Below are positions 1 to 8,679 of a DNA stretch of 64,000 nucleotides, one piece after another (the stretch's first letter is position 1; each line of letters starts with the position of its first letter). The stretch is taken from assembly GCF_039536765.1 (NCBI RefSeq), contig NZ_BAAAZF010000001.1:1550001-1614000 (forward strand). The letters are read 5' to 3'. The notes beneath the pieces were generated by a model, which saw nothing but the letters and a program-made list of their open reading frames with translations, was not told the DNA's origin and made no database searches. The DNA is from Parerythrobacter jejuensis. GTDB lineage: Bacteria > Pseudomonadota > Alphaproteobacteria > Sphingomonadales > Sphingomonadaceae. Made by a program: the position numbers and the translations under genes.

Positions 1-1
1 T

Positions 2-766
2 TTCGTCACCGCGATGATGGCGTTCTTTCTGCTCCTGTGGCTGTTGGGCGCGACGACGGAGGACCAGCGCAAGGGGCTGGCCGATTACTTCACCCCCACC
101 CTAGTCAAGCTGAAGGAACAGAGCGCGGGCAGCGACGGGATGCTGGGCGGCAGCTCGATCACCGATGCGGACAATTACCCCAACCGCGCCGGGCAGACCG
201 GCACGCAATCGATCACTATCCCTCGCGCGGCCACCGGCGGCGCGCACAAGGATGGCGCGCCCACTGTCGAGGAGATCGAGGCCCAGGCAGAGCACCGCCG
301 CAAGGCAATGATGGCGCAAATCAAACGGCGGCTGGAGCAGGAGCGCGCCTTGCGCAAACTGGTCCGCCAGGTCCGCGTGGTGCGCACCCCCGAAGGGATC
401 CGGATCGACCTGGTCGACGATGCCGATTTCTCCATGTTCGCGCTCGGCACCACCGTGCTGGTGCCCGAGGCCCGCCAGCTGATCGGCGTGATCGCCCAGA
501 CGCTGGGCAGCGAAGGCCCCAGCGCCGGCGCCCAGCTGATCGTGCGCGGCCACACCGATGCGCTCAAATGGAAGCCGGGCGTAAGAGCCAACAATTGGAG
601 CCTCAGCACCGGCCGCGCCGAAGCCACCCGCCAGGAACTCCTGCGCGGCGGCCTGGCCGAAGGACGCTTCGCCCGGATCGAGGGCGTGGCGGATCGGGAG
701 CTACTGGTGAAAGAGAACCCGGCTGATCCGCGGAACCGGCGGATTTCGGTGTTGGTGTTGGATTAG
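2..766 (+). CDS. motB: Flagellar motor stator protein MotB (5' end outside window)
   Basis: MotB forms, with MotA, the proton-conducting stator ring and anchors it to peptidoglycan. The reading frame is open from base 2, so the gene starts upstream. The first residues, FVTAMMAFFLLLWLLG, are the single membrane helix; in the family the proton-binding Asp lies just before this point and is therefore outside the window. A low-complexity linker and a charged coiled stretch follow. The last ~120 residues form an OmpA-like peptidoglycan-binding domain, visible as VRGHTDA and the closing RRISVLVL. The stop codon overlaps the stop of the convergent unknown gene. Its place next to the flagellar operon fits. 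Family assignment is firm. Confidence 0.93.
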   Translation, partial: FVTAMMAFFLLLWLLGATTEDQRKGLADYFTPTLVKLKEQSAGSDGMLGGSSITDADNYPNRAGQTGTQSITIPRAATGGAHKDGAPTVEEIEAQAEHRRKAMMAQIKRRLEQERALRKLVRQVRVVRTPEGIRIDLVDDADFSMFALGTTVLVPEARQLIGVIAQTLGSEGPSAGAQLIVRGHTDALKWKPGVRANNWSLSTGRAEATRQELLRGGLAEGRFARIEGVADRELLVKENPADPRNRRISVLVLD

Positions 767-2355
767 GCCAAAGGCAGTCCTTTAACGATCTTCAATGCGG
801 CCCTCAGCAAGGCGCCAATGGCTGAGTCCATACCGAAGTACGAAAGCAGCCAAGTTTCATTTGCTATCATCCATTGGCTTAATCCGTAAGTTATAGTCAC
901 CATACCAACTGCGCCTGCTGTGATACTCTTCCGATTCAGCCAAATCCATCTTGATGAAGCGATGACAAAGTTGAAAATAGTCGATTGGACAATCAGGATG
1001 TACGATTCTGAATTATTTTCAGTAGTATCACTCAAAATTTTAAGTGCCGATCTAGTTTCATCGTCAAGATACTTTTTCGTCTCTGCAAATTGTACGATTT
1101 TCTTCAAGCCTTCATGGGCATTCTCAACGCGACCCTTTCTTGATGTCGTTACAGCCTCGTCAAGCTCCCAAAGATCAGGATGCAACGAAATTAACGCGTT
1201 ATGCGACCTAATCACATTCTTGAATGTTAGTAGTGTCGTTTCAGATAAGTCTGGCAGGTCGGAATCATAGGCTTTTGAAATCTGCGCTTCGAATAGTTTC
1301 CTGACAGCATCCCCTCGCATCACAAGTTGCACATCATCAGACCATTCTTCGACTGAAGGAAATGAAGCCCTATACCGCTGCATAATCGGCTTTAGGTAGG
1401 CAGCGCTATTTATCTCGCATTCCGCAAGCATCGTATCGGTGGCGAATATAACCTCCTGTATAGCAGATTTTTTTACTTGGGAGGACTGGGTCTTTGTTTT
1501 TGGTTCGTCAATTTTCATCGATCCTTCAGTCGGCAAAAACTCATAGCCCGCTCGAATTTGTGACTGACTTGCTTGATGGTCAACGAGAGACTCTAAGCAC
1601 TCGAGACATGTTTCAGCCAACAAACTGTTCACTTGCGTGATATTGTCACTTTCAAGGAAAGCTCGATTCTCTAGAATTTTCGACTCTATCTCGGACCACA
1701 GGAAGGGTGGGATATTGCTCCCAGCCTCTCCTAGGAACCGGAATTCGAACCACATTACCCAGACATTCCAAGTTTCATTCCTAGATCTCAGCCAACTCTC
1801 TGTATTCTTCCATGCTTCGAAGAATGGACTTTCGGAAGTTAGCGCAGGGCGGAGCGCCTCACCCTTATGATGATTTAGGTGATTAATATGGTAATCAAAA
1901 TCTCCCCAGACATCACTCATTATTTCATTCGGTCCAACCCCAAGATTTGACGAATAGTTCCGGCCATTATCCAGTATTGACTGGATGCAACGCCGCAATT
2001 GTTCTTGGTTTTCTATTCTCGAGGTAGGCAAATGAGAATTCAACATAGACCTAAAGGATATTGTGAATAGAGTTCCACTCAAGTATTTTTCTAGTATTCG
2101 TACGTAGTCTTGGCATATTGCCGCCTTTTTCGCTGAATATTTATTTAGCGTGCTCGATGATATCAGCAGACTTTTTAGTAGTTGAAGTACATATAGCTCA
2201 AGATTTATATTTTTGAACGATACGCTTCTACTTTCTATGATCGACACGATTCCTAGCGCACGACCCGCAGCCCTCCAACTCAGTGCGCTACAAAGGTCGT
2301 TCTGACTAGCGAGTAATTGATCTGAATATTCCGCGAGACCAAGACCTTTTGTCAC
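763..2355 (-). CDS. Unknown 530-aa protein, AT-rich, C-terminal membrane segments
   Basis: I do not recognise this protein. It starts with GTG preceded by GGAG seven bases upstream, and its stop codon overlaps the motB stop from the other strand. The sequence is polar and helical for about 450 residues, with no motif I can name. Hydrophobic segments follow near residues 450-465 and 475-495, and a last hydrophobic stretch lies at the C-terminus, suggesting a membrane-anchored protein with a large cytoplasmic part. Base composition is clearly more AT-rich than the flagellar genes on both sides (many AAT, ATT and TTT codons), which points to horizontal acquisition. A standalone defence or surface function is possible but not shown. 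Confidence 0.7.
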   Translation of the reverse strand: MTKGLGLAEYSDQLLASQNDLCSALSWRAAGRALGIVSIIESRSVSFKNINLELYVLQLLKSLLISSSTLNKYSAKKAAICQDYVRILEKYLSGTLFTISFRSMLNSHLPTSRIENQEQLRRCIQSILDNGRNYSSNLGVGPNEIMSDVWGDFDYHINHLNHHKGEALRPALTSESPFFEAWKNTESWLRSRNETWNVWVMWFEFRFLGEAGSNIPPFLWSEIESKILENRAFLESDNITQVNSLLAETCLECLESLVDHQASQSQIRAGYEFLPTEGSMKIDEPKTKTQSSQVKKSAIQEVIFATDTMLAECEINSAAYLKPIMQRYRASFPSVEEWSDDVQLVMRGDAVRKLFEAQISKAYDSDLPDLSETTLLTFKNVIRSHNALISLHPDLWELDEAVTTSRKGRVENAHEGLKKIVQFAETKKYLDDETRSALKILSDTTENNSESYILIVQSTIFNFVIASSRWIWLNRKSITAGAVGMVTITYGLSQWMIANETWLLSYFGMDSAIGALLRAALKIVKGLPLA

Positions 2356-2489
2356 ATTCGTGCTCCATTATTGGTTTTTGTACAAAGTTTAGACGAACAT
2401 TTCAGCTTAGCAATTCGAATCGAAATCTATCCCTGTCCTACATCTTGCGTACCCTTTAACTGATGCACCTCCCCGACAGGAGCGAACCG

Positions 2490-2894
2490 ATGCCTGCCCC
2501 CTCCCTCCCCTTCACCCGCGAACGGCGTGCGCTCTTTCTCCAGGCGCTTGCGGCGACCGGCAATGTCCGGGCGGCGTGTGAGCGGGTCGGGGTTTCGCGG
2601 CCTACGGTCTATGACTGGCGGCGGCGCGATGCGGCGTTTGCGCGCGGGTGGGAGGCGGCGATTGTCTCTGCGCGCGAGGAGGCCGAGGGCGAGCTGGCGG
2701 ACCGGGCGATGAATGGCTGGGCCGAGACCGTGTGGTATCGTGGCCAGCCGGTCGGCACGCGCCGCCGCTTCAACGCGAAGCTGCTGCTGACGCATCTCGG
2801 GCGGCTCGACAAAATGCATGCCCAAATGCAGGGCGCACCCACCCCCGATGACGCGCTCGAAGTGCTCGGGGATATTTCCGCCGGGGAAGTGTAA
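2490..2894 (+). CDS. Small helix-turn-helix protein, terminase-small-subunit-like fold
   Basis: This 134-residue protein opens with a helical segment and an obvious HTH around residues 14-45 (NVRAACERVGVSRPTVYDWRR). The rest is helical and rich in Ala, Arg and Glu, ending in an acidic tail. The ATG at 2490 is chosen over an ATG nine codons upstream because AGGAG lies seven bases before it. The layout (HTH, then LADRAMNG and YRGQPVGTRRRFNAKLL) resembles small-terminase-like HTH proteins found singly in sphingomonad chromosomes. No large terminase or other phage gene is next to it, so a DNA-binding regulator is the safer reading. It stands alone between an unknown gene and a non-coding repeat patch. 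Confidence 0.6.
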   Translation: MPAPSLPFTRERRALFLQALAATGNVRAACERVGVSRPTVYDWRRRDAAFARGWEAAIVSAREEAEGELADRAMNGWAETVWYRGQPVGTRRRFNAKLLLTHLGRLDKMHAQMQGAPTPDDALEVLGDISAGEV

Positions 2895-2903
2895 GGTGTG
2901 TAA

Positions 2904-3304
2904 GGGAGTCTTTTGTTGGGTCCCTGCGGGCGGGGCGCATCCGCGCCCCTTGCTTCCTCGCATAAGCTCGGGCGCGCGGTCGCGCTTGCGGGCTGCGGGC
3001 CGCAGCCCGGGGCGTTTCTTGATGGGTCCCTCAAACGCCGGGCGGCGCACCTCCGTGCGCCTTGGCTTCGGCCTTCCGGCTGGCGCGCCTGCAGGTGTGC
3101 GTCGCACGTCTGCGCCTTCGGCTACGACTCCGCGCTTGCGGGCTGCTTGTCGCAGCCCGAAGGTTTTCCGACATCGAGGCTTGGTCGCGGAGCTCGGCCC
3201 GCAGGGCCGCAAGGGCGACTGCCCGCCCGCAGCGACCGCAGGGAGCGAGGAAAGCCAAGTGAGCGGAGGCGAACGCCGGCGCTTGAGGCAAAACAAAGAC
3301 TCCC
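2904..3304. repeat. GC-rich non-coding patch bounded by short inverted repeats
   Basis: This gene-free stretch is bounded by an inverted repeat: 2904-2917 (GGGAGTCTTTTGTT) and 3292-3304 (AACAAAGACTCCC), which match except for one extra T. Inside, two imperfect direct repeats at 2981-3009 and 3131-3159, exactly 150 bases apart, each carry the stem CGGGCTGC / GCAGCCCG around different loops. Several open frames run through it, but they are Arg/Ala/Gly-rich in all frames, as expected of GC-rich non-coding DNA. It may be a species-specific intergenic repeat or a mini-element; its function is unknown. Confidence 0.5.
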
Positions 3305-3337
3305 AAAAACCCGGCACCCCCTTGCAGGAATGCCGGG
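3304..3337 (-). terminator. Rho-independent terminator of flagellin gene
   Basis: On the minus strand, downstream of fliC, the stem CCCGGCA (complement of 3331-3337) pairs with TGCCGGG (complement of 3310-3316) and is followed at once by a TTTTT run. This is a standard intrinsic terminator placed about 35 bases after the flagellin stop codon. Confidence 0.7.
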
Positions 3338-3370
3338 CCTCGGAGGACTCCGGTGAAGGAGAAGCCAGTC

Positions 3371-4189
3371 TTACCGCAGCAGCGAGAGGACGTTCTGGCT
3401 GCTCTGGTTGGCCTGGGCCAGCATCGCTGTCGACGCCTGGCTCAGGATCTGGGACTTGGCGAGCGCCGTCGTCTCGGCCGAGTAGTCCGTATCCATGATC
3501 CGCGAACGGGCATCGGTCAGGTTGGTGGAGTTCGTGGTCAGGTTGCTGATCGTCGAATCCAGGCGGTTCTGCCCGGCACCGAGCGAGGCCCGGGTCGCGC
3601 TCACATCATCCAGTGCGTTGTCGACATTGGTGATCGTGGTGGCCGCCAGGGCCGCCGTGTTCACGTCCAGCGCGGTGGCGCTGACATTGGTTCCGTCAAT
3701 CGCAGTGCTGGTCAGCGTGACGGTTTCGGTGGCGCTGGTGGCGATATCCACCGTCACATCGGTGCCCGCCGTTGTGCTGAACAGGGTGACGCCGTTGAAT
3801 TCGGTGTTGGCGAGGATATCCCCGATCTGCGCCTGCAGCTGGTCAACCTCGGCATCCATATAGCCGCGGTCGGTCGCATCGTAAGTACCGGTGCGCGATT
3901 GCACCGCCAGTTCACGCACGCGCTGCAGCATGTTGCTGACTTCGTCCAATGCGCCTTCGGCCGTCTGGGCCAGTGCGATACCGTCATTCGCGTTGCGGAT
4001 GCCCTGGTTCATGGCGCGGATATCGCTGGTCATAGTGGTGGCGATGGCGAGGCCGGCGGCATCGTCTTTCGCGCCGTTGATACGCTGGCCGGTCGAAAGC
4101 CGCTCCATCGCGACGCCGAGCATCTTGTTCGCATCGGTGGAAGCGTTGGCGGCCTTGAGGGCGCTGATATTGGTGTTGATCACAGTCAT
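3371..4189 (-). CDS. fliC: Flagellin
   Basis: This is the filament subunit, 272 residues. The N-terminus [13 protein letters not shown] and the C-terminus ending [14 protein letters not shown] are the conserved D0/D1 coiled segments used for export and polymerisation. The central part (about residues 135-215) is short and Thr/Ala/Asp-rich, so the variable outer domains are minimal, as in many alphaproteobacteria. The start at 4189 is fixed by homology and by GGAGA eight bases upstream; a longer in-frame extension is not flagellin-like. The gene is transcribed away from the flagellar operon, has its own terminator, and is preceded by a possible sigma54 promoter. FliS and FliD, its chaperone and cap, are encoded at the end of the neighbouring operon. 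Confidence 0.96.
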   Translation of the reverse strand: MTVINTNISALKAANASTDANKMLGVAMERLSTGQRINGAKDDAAGLAIATTMTSDIRAMNQGIRNANDGIALAQTAEGALDEVSNMLQRVRELAVQSRTGTYDATDRGYMDAEVDQLQAQIGDILANTEFNGVTLFSTTAGTDVTVDIATSATETVTLTSTAIDGTNVSATALDVNTAALAATTITNVDNALDDVSATRASLGAGQNRLDSTISNLTTNSTNLTDARSRIMDTDYSAETTALAKSQILSQASTAMLAQANQSSQNVLSLLR

Positions 4190-4210
4190 GTTTGGTCTCC
4201 TGGTGTGTTG

Positions 4211-4228
4211 CCGCAGCCTGATTGCCAA
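4211..4228 (-). promoter_or_regulatory. Candidate sigma54 promoter of flagellin
   Basis: Read on the minus strand, TTGGCAATCAGGCTGC has GG and GC separated by ten bases, matching the -24/-12 spacing of sigma54 promoters (TGGCAC-N5-TTGC). Transcription would begin near 4201, giving a short leader of about 12 bases that still contains the GGAGA ribosome site. The sigma54 activator FlbD is encoded next door. The site also overlaps an imperfect hairpin (GCAGCC / GGCTGC), so the match could be coincidental. Confidence 0.4.
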
Positions 4229-4397
4229 GTTGCGGCTGCCACCAACCAGAACGGAGGGTCACAATGATGTTTAAGCGCACCAGCCTGTCGCAGCGGATTG
4301 GGAGGGTAGGTATTCACCCGAGGGCTTAAATTACCGCGCCCTTAGACGTTGAGGGGCGATCTCGCTCTCCGGAACTTGTGGTTAACCGGGGGCACTG

Positions 4398-5657
4398 ATG
4401 AGCCAGCACTTCACAACCGAAGACGCGCGAAAAAAACATGGCGCATTGATCGATCGGGTTCTGCCCGTGATGGCCAATCCGGCCTGTGGGGGCGCATTGC
4501 ACCTGGCCGATTGCGACGAGCGTGATGTGCCCCACCGGCGCGAAGACCGCATGGTGGTGATGGGCCGCAGCGATGCCCCGGCGCTGGTCCGCATGGGGCC
4601 GGCCAAGGCGCGGCTGGCTTATGATGCGGGTGACCTGCACGGGGCCAGCGCGGCATTACTGGCGGCCTCTACCGCGGCAGGCATGCCGATTGCAGGCGAT
4701 ACCGAAACGCTGGCGCTGCTGACGCTGGCGGAGCGGGTCGCAGCGAGCACGATCCCGGTGCTGGTCGAAGGGCCGACGGGCACAGGCAAGGAAGTGCTGG
4801 CGCGATACCTGCACCAGGCCAGCCCGCGGCGTGACGGACCGTTCGTTGCGGTAAACTGCGCCGCCATGCCCGAGGCAATGCTGGAAGCCCTGCTGTTCGG
4901 CCATCGCAAAGGTGCCTTCACGGGCGCCAGCGAGGCGCATGAGGGCTTCTTCCGCGCGGCTGATGGCGGGACGCTGCTGCTCGACGAAATCGGTGAAATG
5001 CCGATCGCCCTGCAGTCGAAACTGCTGCGAGCCCTGCAAGAAGGCGAAGTGGTACCATTGGGCGCGACCAAGCCGGTGCAGGTCGATGTTCGCATCGTCG
5101 CCTGCACCAACCGCGAGTTGCCGCGCGAGGTAGAGGAAGGCCGTTTCCGCGAAGATCTCTACTACCGTCTCAACGTCTTCCCCCTCTCGCTTCGCGCCTT
5201 GCGTGAAAGGCCCGGAGACATTGCTCCGCTCGCCTTCGGCATGCTCCTCAAGCATGGGGAGGCCGGTCAGGGCCCGCGCTGGATTGCGCCCGATGCGATG
5301 GATTTGCTGCGCGCCCACGCCTGGCCCGGCAATGTCCGCGAATTGGAAAACGTCATCCGCCGGGCGATCTTGCTGGCAAGCGATGGCCAGCAGATCGAAG
5401 CCAGGCACATCCGCTTTGACCGTCCGGTCCGGGCCGTCGAGGCTTTAGCTGAAACGCAAGGCATCCCGGCCCACGATGCCAGCCTGTCCGACATCGCCTT
5501 CCGTTCTGAAGCCGATGCAATACTGCGTACTCTCAATGAATGCGGCGGCAAGCGGGGCGCGACGGCCCGCAAGCTGGGTATTTCCGAACGCACCCTGCGC
5601 TATCGCCTGGCAGACATGCGCGATGCCGGCCTGGCCATTGCCGGAGCGGGATCATGA
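4398..5657 (+). CDS. flbD: Sigma54-dependent flagellar transcription activator, FlbD-like
   Basis: This 419-residue bacterial enhancer-binding protein activates sigma54 promoters of late flagellar genes. The AAA+ domain spans about residues 110-340: Walker A GPTGTGKE, the sigma54-contact loop GAFTGA, Walker B GGTLLLDEIGEMP, and the sensor region with WPGNVRELENV. A FIS-type HTH closes the protein (RKLGISERTLRYRLADM). The first ~105 residues do not look like an intact receiver domain; no phosphoacceptor Asp pattern is visible, which fits FlbD proteins, whose N-terminal domain is degenerate. Its start lies about 200 bases upstream of the divergent flagellin gene start, and its stop overlaps fliE by ATGA. 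It probably drives fliC and class III genes. Confidence 0.88.
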   Translation: MSQHFTTEDARKKHGALIDRVLPVMANPACGGALHLADCDERDVPHRREDRMVVMGRSDAPALVRMGPAKARLAYDAGDLHGASAALLAASTAAGMPIAGDTETLALLTLAERVAASTIPVLVEGPTGTGKEVLARYLHQASPRRDGPFVAVNCAAMPEAMLEALLFGHRKGAFTGASEAHEGFFRAADGGTLLLDEIGEMPIALQSKLLRALQEGEVVPLGATKPVQVDVRIVACTNRELPREVEEGRFREDLYYRLNVFPLSLRALRERPGDIAPLAFGMLLKHGEAGQGPRWIAPDAMDLLRAHAWPGNVRELENVIRRAILLASDGQQIEARHIRFDRPVRAVEALAETQGIPAHDASLSDIAFRSEADAILRTLNECGGKRGATARKLGISERTLRYRLADMRDAGLAIAGAGS

Positions 5658-6010
5658 ATAGTGTAGGCACCGGCAATGGGTTGCAGCAGGTCATCGCCCT
5701 GCGCCAGCAGATCCTCGATCGCAGCAATACGCTGCAGGAACTGCGTCAACCTGGCGAAAAACCGGACGTGGCAGGGGCAGGCTCCGATGGACCAGACTTT
5801 GCTGGCACGCTCAAATCGGCGGTACAGGAAGTCAGCGCCGCGCAATCGCGCTCCAGTGAGCTCGCCGCCGCCTATGAACGGGGTGAAGTTACCGATATCG
5901 CGCAAGTTATGCTGGCTAGGCAGGAATCCGGCGTCGCCTTTGAAGCGACCCTGCAGGTCCGCAACAAGCTGCTCTCTGCCTATCAAGACATCATGCGGAT
6001 GGGAGCTTGA
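5654..6010 (+). CDS. fliE: Flagellar hook-basal body protein FliE
   Basis: FliE joins the M-ring to the proximal rod. The 118-residue product has the family pattern: a loose N-terminus, then FAGTLKSAVQEVSAAQ and the conserved C-terminal helix with VMLARQESGVAFEATLQVRN and LSAYQDIMRM. The ATG at 5654 overlaps the flbD stop (ATGA), which fixes the start and implies translational coupling. It is the first structural gene of the operon, directly before fliF, with which it interacts. Confidence 0.92.
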   Translation: MNSVGTGNGLQQVIALRQQILDRSNTLQELRQPGEKPDVAGAGSDGPDFAGTLKSAVQEVSAAQSRSSELAAAYERGEVTDIAQVMLARQESGVAFEATLQVRNKLLSAYQDIMRMGA

Positions 6011-6013
6011 TAG

Positions 6014-7672
6014 ATGGCTGAACCTTCCCAATCAGGGTTGCCTGAACCCGCGGCAGGGCCTGGCGGAGAGATGGCTGGCTTCGCCGACGCTCCGCTCGCC
6101 TCACGGGTCAACGCGTTCCTTGGCCAACCCGCCATTCGCAAAAGCCTGCCCGCCTTTGCAGGTCTGGGCGCCCTGTCCCTTGCCGGTGCGCTCTACCTTG
6201 GTCTGTCTTCGGGCCCGCAGCGTGTACTCTATTCCAGCCTCTCGGACGGTGAGCGCGCGCAAATTGTCGAGACTCTGGAAAGCGGCGGCGTCACGTACGA
6301 CATTGACGCAGCCACGGGTACGCTCACTGTGTCCGAAGATGATCTCTACCGAGCGCGCATGCTGGTCGCGAGCAATGGCGCCTTGGCTGCACCCGAAACC
6401 GGTAGTGACATGCTCAATTCGATTCCGCTGGGGGCCAGCCGGACGCTTGAGGGCGAACGCCTGCGCCTTGCGCGAGAGCGCGAATTGACCATGACAATCG
6501 CCGAGATCGACGGAATCGAGGCTGCCCGCGTGCACTTGGCGACGCCGGAGCGCAGCGTTTTCGTGCGCGAGAAGGTTGCCCCCAGCGCATCGGTGATGGT
6601 GCGACTGACCAGAGGCAGCCAGCTGGAAAAAGACCAGGTCGATGCGATTGTGAACCTTGTCGCAGGCTCGGTTCCCGGCCTCTCCGCAGGCGCAGTGCAA
6701 GTGGTCGATCAGAACGGACAACTCCTCTCGGTCGACCAGGACCAGGCAGGAACCAGCCTGACCCTGCAGCGGGAGTTCGAAAGCAAACTTCGCGACCAGC
6801 TCGCCAAGCTGCTGATCCCCATGCTGGGCGCAGGCAATTTCTCCACCGAGGTGCAAGTTTCGCTCGACATGCAGGAAAGCACCTCTGCCCGCGAAAGCTA
6901 CGACAAGGACGGAGCGCTCCGGAACGAAGCCGAAACTCGCTCCGTCAGGGGGGCGGCCGCGCAGGCGGGCGGCGTGCCTGGCGTCCTCGCCAATACGCCA
7001 CCACCCCCGGCAGAACTCGCTGACGAGGCTCCGGAAGGGACCGCGCCAGACGCAGCACCGGACACCAATGATACCGAAAGCAGCGCCCGCCGAACCTACG
7101 CTTTGGGTCGCGAAGTTGCCGTCACCAGCACATTGCCGGGCAGCATTGCGCGTCTGTCAGTGGCCGTCGCGGTAAGCGAGGAAGCGCTCAAGAAGATCGC
7201 GCCAGCCGATGAAGCGAAATTGCGTGAGCTGATTCAGGCCGCCGTCGGTGCCAATCCGGACAGGGGCGATACTGTAACGGTGATGGTTGGTGCTTTCGAG
7301 CCAGCCACAATTGCCGACACCCCATTCTATGAAACGAGCTGGTTCGCGATGGCCCTGCGCTATAGCGGGGGACTGATTGCTTTGCTTCTCGTCCTTCTGC
7401 TGGGCGTGCGACCACTCCTTGCGATTCTGCGCGGAGATACGACCGCGGCCGAAGACACCGAAGACGAAGAAGGCGAGCAATCTGTTAGTGCCACAGAAGG
7501 CGCCGAAGCTGGCATTGCAATCGCAGCTTCCCCGGATGCCTCTGGGTCGTTGGCGGGGCCGGCCAATCTGCGTGAACAGGTTGCTCTTGCCCGGCGGATT
7601 GCAAACGAACAGCCCGATCGGGCGGTCACCGCCCTCCAGCGTATGCTCGCGGCACCTCGGAAAGAGGCCTGA
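6014..7672 (+). CDS. fliF: Flagellar M-ring protein FliF
   Basis: FliF builds the MS-ring in the inner membrane, the base for rod, switch and export gate. The 552-residue protein has a first membrane helix near residues 52-72, a periplasmic YscJ/FliF domain (LYSSLSDGERAQIVETLESGG, then a segment with VHLATPERSVFVREK), a low-complexity periplasmic stretch with PPPPAELADEAPEG, a second membrane helix near 450-475, and a cytoplasmic tail that binds FliG. GGGAG lies nine bases before the ATG. Length matches the family. Confidence 0.95.
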   Translation: MAEPSQSGLPEPAAGPGGEMAGFADAPLASRVNAFLGQPAIRKSLPAFAGLGALSLAGALYLGLSSGPQRVLYSSLSDGERAQIVETLESGGVTYDIDAATGTLTVSEDDLYRARMLVASNGALAAPETGSDMLNSIPLGASRTLEGERLRLARERELTMTIAEIDGIEAARVHLATPERSVFVREKVAPSASVMVRLTRGSQLEKDQVDAIVNLVAGSVPGLSAGAVQVVDQNGQLLSVDQDQAGTSLTLQREFESKLRDQLAKLLIPMLGAGNFSTEVQVSLDMQESTSARESYDKDGALRNEAETRSVRGAAAQAGGVPGVLANTPPPPAELADEAPEGTAPDAAPDTNDTESSARRTYALGREVAVTSTLPGSIARLSVAVAVSEEALKKIAPADEAKLRELIQAAVGANPDRGDTVTVMVGAFEPATIADTPFYETSWFAMALRYSGGLIALLLVLLLGVRPLLAILRGDTTAAEDTEDEEGEQSVSATEGAEAGIAIAASPDASGSLAGPANLREQVALARRIANEQPDRAVTALQRMLAAPRKEA

Positions 7673-7674
7673 CA

Positions 7675-8679
7675 ATGAGCCTGATTGCCCCCCTATCGGA
7701 TGCCCAGTGCGCGGCCGTTTTCCTGATGCTTCTCGAGGATGAGGAGGCCGCAGGCCTGCTGGGCCATTTGCAGCCTGAAGAACTCGAGCTGGTCGGCTCG
7801 ATCATGTGCTCGCTCGAAGATATCGAACCGGGCAAGGTCGCAGATGCTATTGCCGGTTTTATTGCCGAGGCGGAGACAGAAGGGTTGCCTGCCCGAGACC
7901 GCCAACAACAAGTCGGAGCCTTGCTCACCCAAGCAGTTGGAGAAGTGAAAGGCGAAAGCCTGATGCAGCGCATTGCTCCCGATACGGCCCCCCGCTCGAT
8001 CGAAATCGCCCGCTGGCTCGCCCCCGGGATTCTGCTGGCAATGATCGAAGAAGAACATCCCCAAGTCATCGCAATACTTTTGCTTATGCTTGATCCGGAA
8101 ACTGCAGCCAGCATCCTCGCGTCCCTGCCTCCCGAAACTCAACCGCAGGTGGTGGAACGCATCGCGCGTTTGGGCAATGTACCCAACGATGCGATCGCCA
8201 TGCTGGACCAGCTCTTGTCGTCCAGGATTACCCGCCGGTTCGGATCCGCTGCACTTGCCCTCGGCGGGGCACGCGAAGCGGCCAATTTGATCAACCTGTC
8301 CGAACCGGAAGTGGCCCGGCAAGTCTTGCCCGAGATCGAGCGCAAGGATGCCGATCTGGCCAAGGCTATCGAGGCCGAAATGTTCACCTTTGAAATGCTG
8401 CTTGAGCTCGATGCCCAGGGCATGGGTCGCTTGCTGCGCGATGTAGAGAACCAGGATCTTATTACTGCGCTCAAAGGGTTGGATGAGGAGAACCAGACGC
8501 CGTTCTTTGCCGCCATGTCCAGCCGTGCTGCCGACGGGGTGCGTGACGAAATGGAGCTGCTGCCCAAACTGCGGCGCGCCGACGTTCAGACGGCCCAGAA
8601 AACCATCGTCGATCTCGCACGCAAATTGGCGGACGATGGCGAGATCTCGCTGGGAGCCAGTGATGGCGAATTTATCTGA
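7675..8679 (+). CDS. fliG: Flagellar motor switch protein FliG
   Basis: FliG is the rotor component that receives torque from MotA and binds FliF and FliM. The 334-residue product has the N-terminal FliF-binding region, the middle domain with the EEHPQVIAILLLMLDPE signature (about residues 122-140) and the C-terminal torque helix with charged residues (RDVENQDLITALKGLDEE, residues 258-275). The start is two bases after the fliF stop, and the end overlaps fliH by 17 bases. The length is typical. Confidence 0.95.
   Translation: MSLIAPLSDAQCAAVFLMLLEDEEAAGLLGHLQPEELELVGSIMCSLEDIEPGKVADAIAGFIAEAETEGLPARDRQQQVGALLTQAVGEVKGESLMQRIAPDTAPRSIEIARWLAPGILLAMIEEEHPQVIAILLLMLDPETAASILASLPPETQPQVVERIARLGNVPNDAIAMLDQLLSSRITRRFGSAALALGGAREAANLINLSEPEVARQVLPEIERKDADLAKAIEAEMFTFEMLLELDAQGMGRLLRDVENQDLITALKGLDEENQTPFFAAMSSRAADGVRDEMELLPKLRRADVQTAQKTIVDLARKLADDGEISLGASDGEFI

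Noticed and set aside
2490-2894. Phage terminase small subunit, hence a prophage
   Set aside because: Only the HTH layout is similar; no large terminase, portal, capsid or integrase is near.
2427-3317. Long open frames on both strands across the GC-rich patch (for example a 296-codon minus frame and a 226-codon plus frame)
   Set aside because: They overlap the small HTH gene and repeats, are Arg/Ala/Gly/Pro-rich in all frames, have no ribosome site and no recognisable domain.
3353-4267. A 304-codon plus-strand frame opposite flagellin
   Set aside because: It is the complement shadow of fliC; flagellin identity is certain and this frame has no family features.
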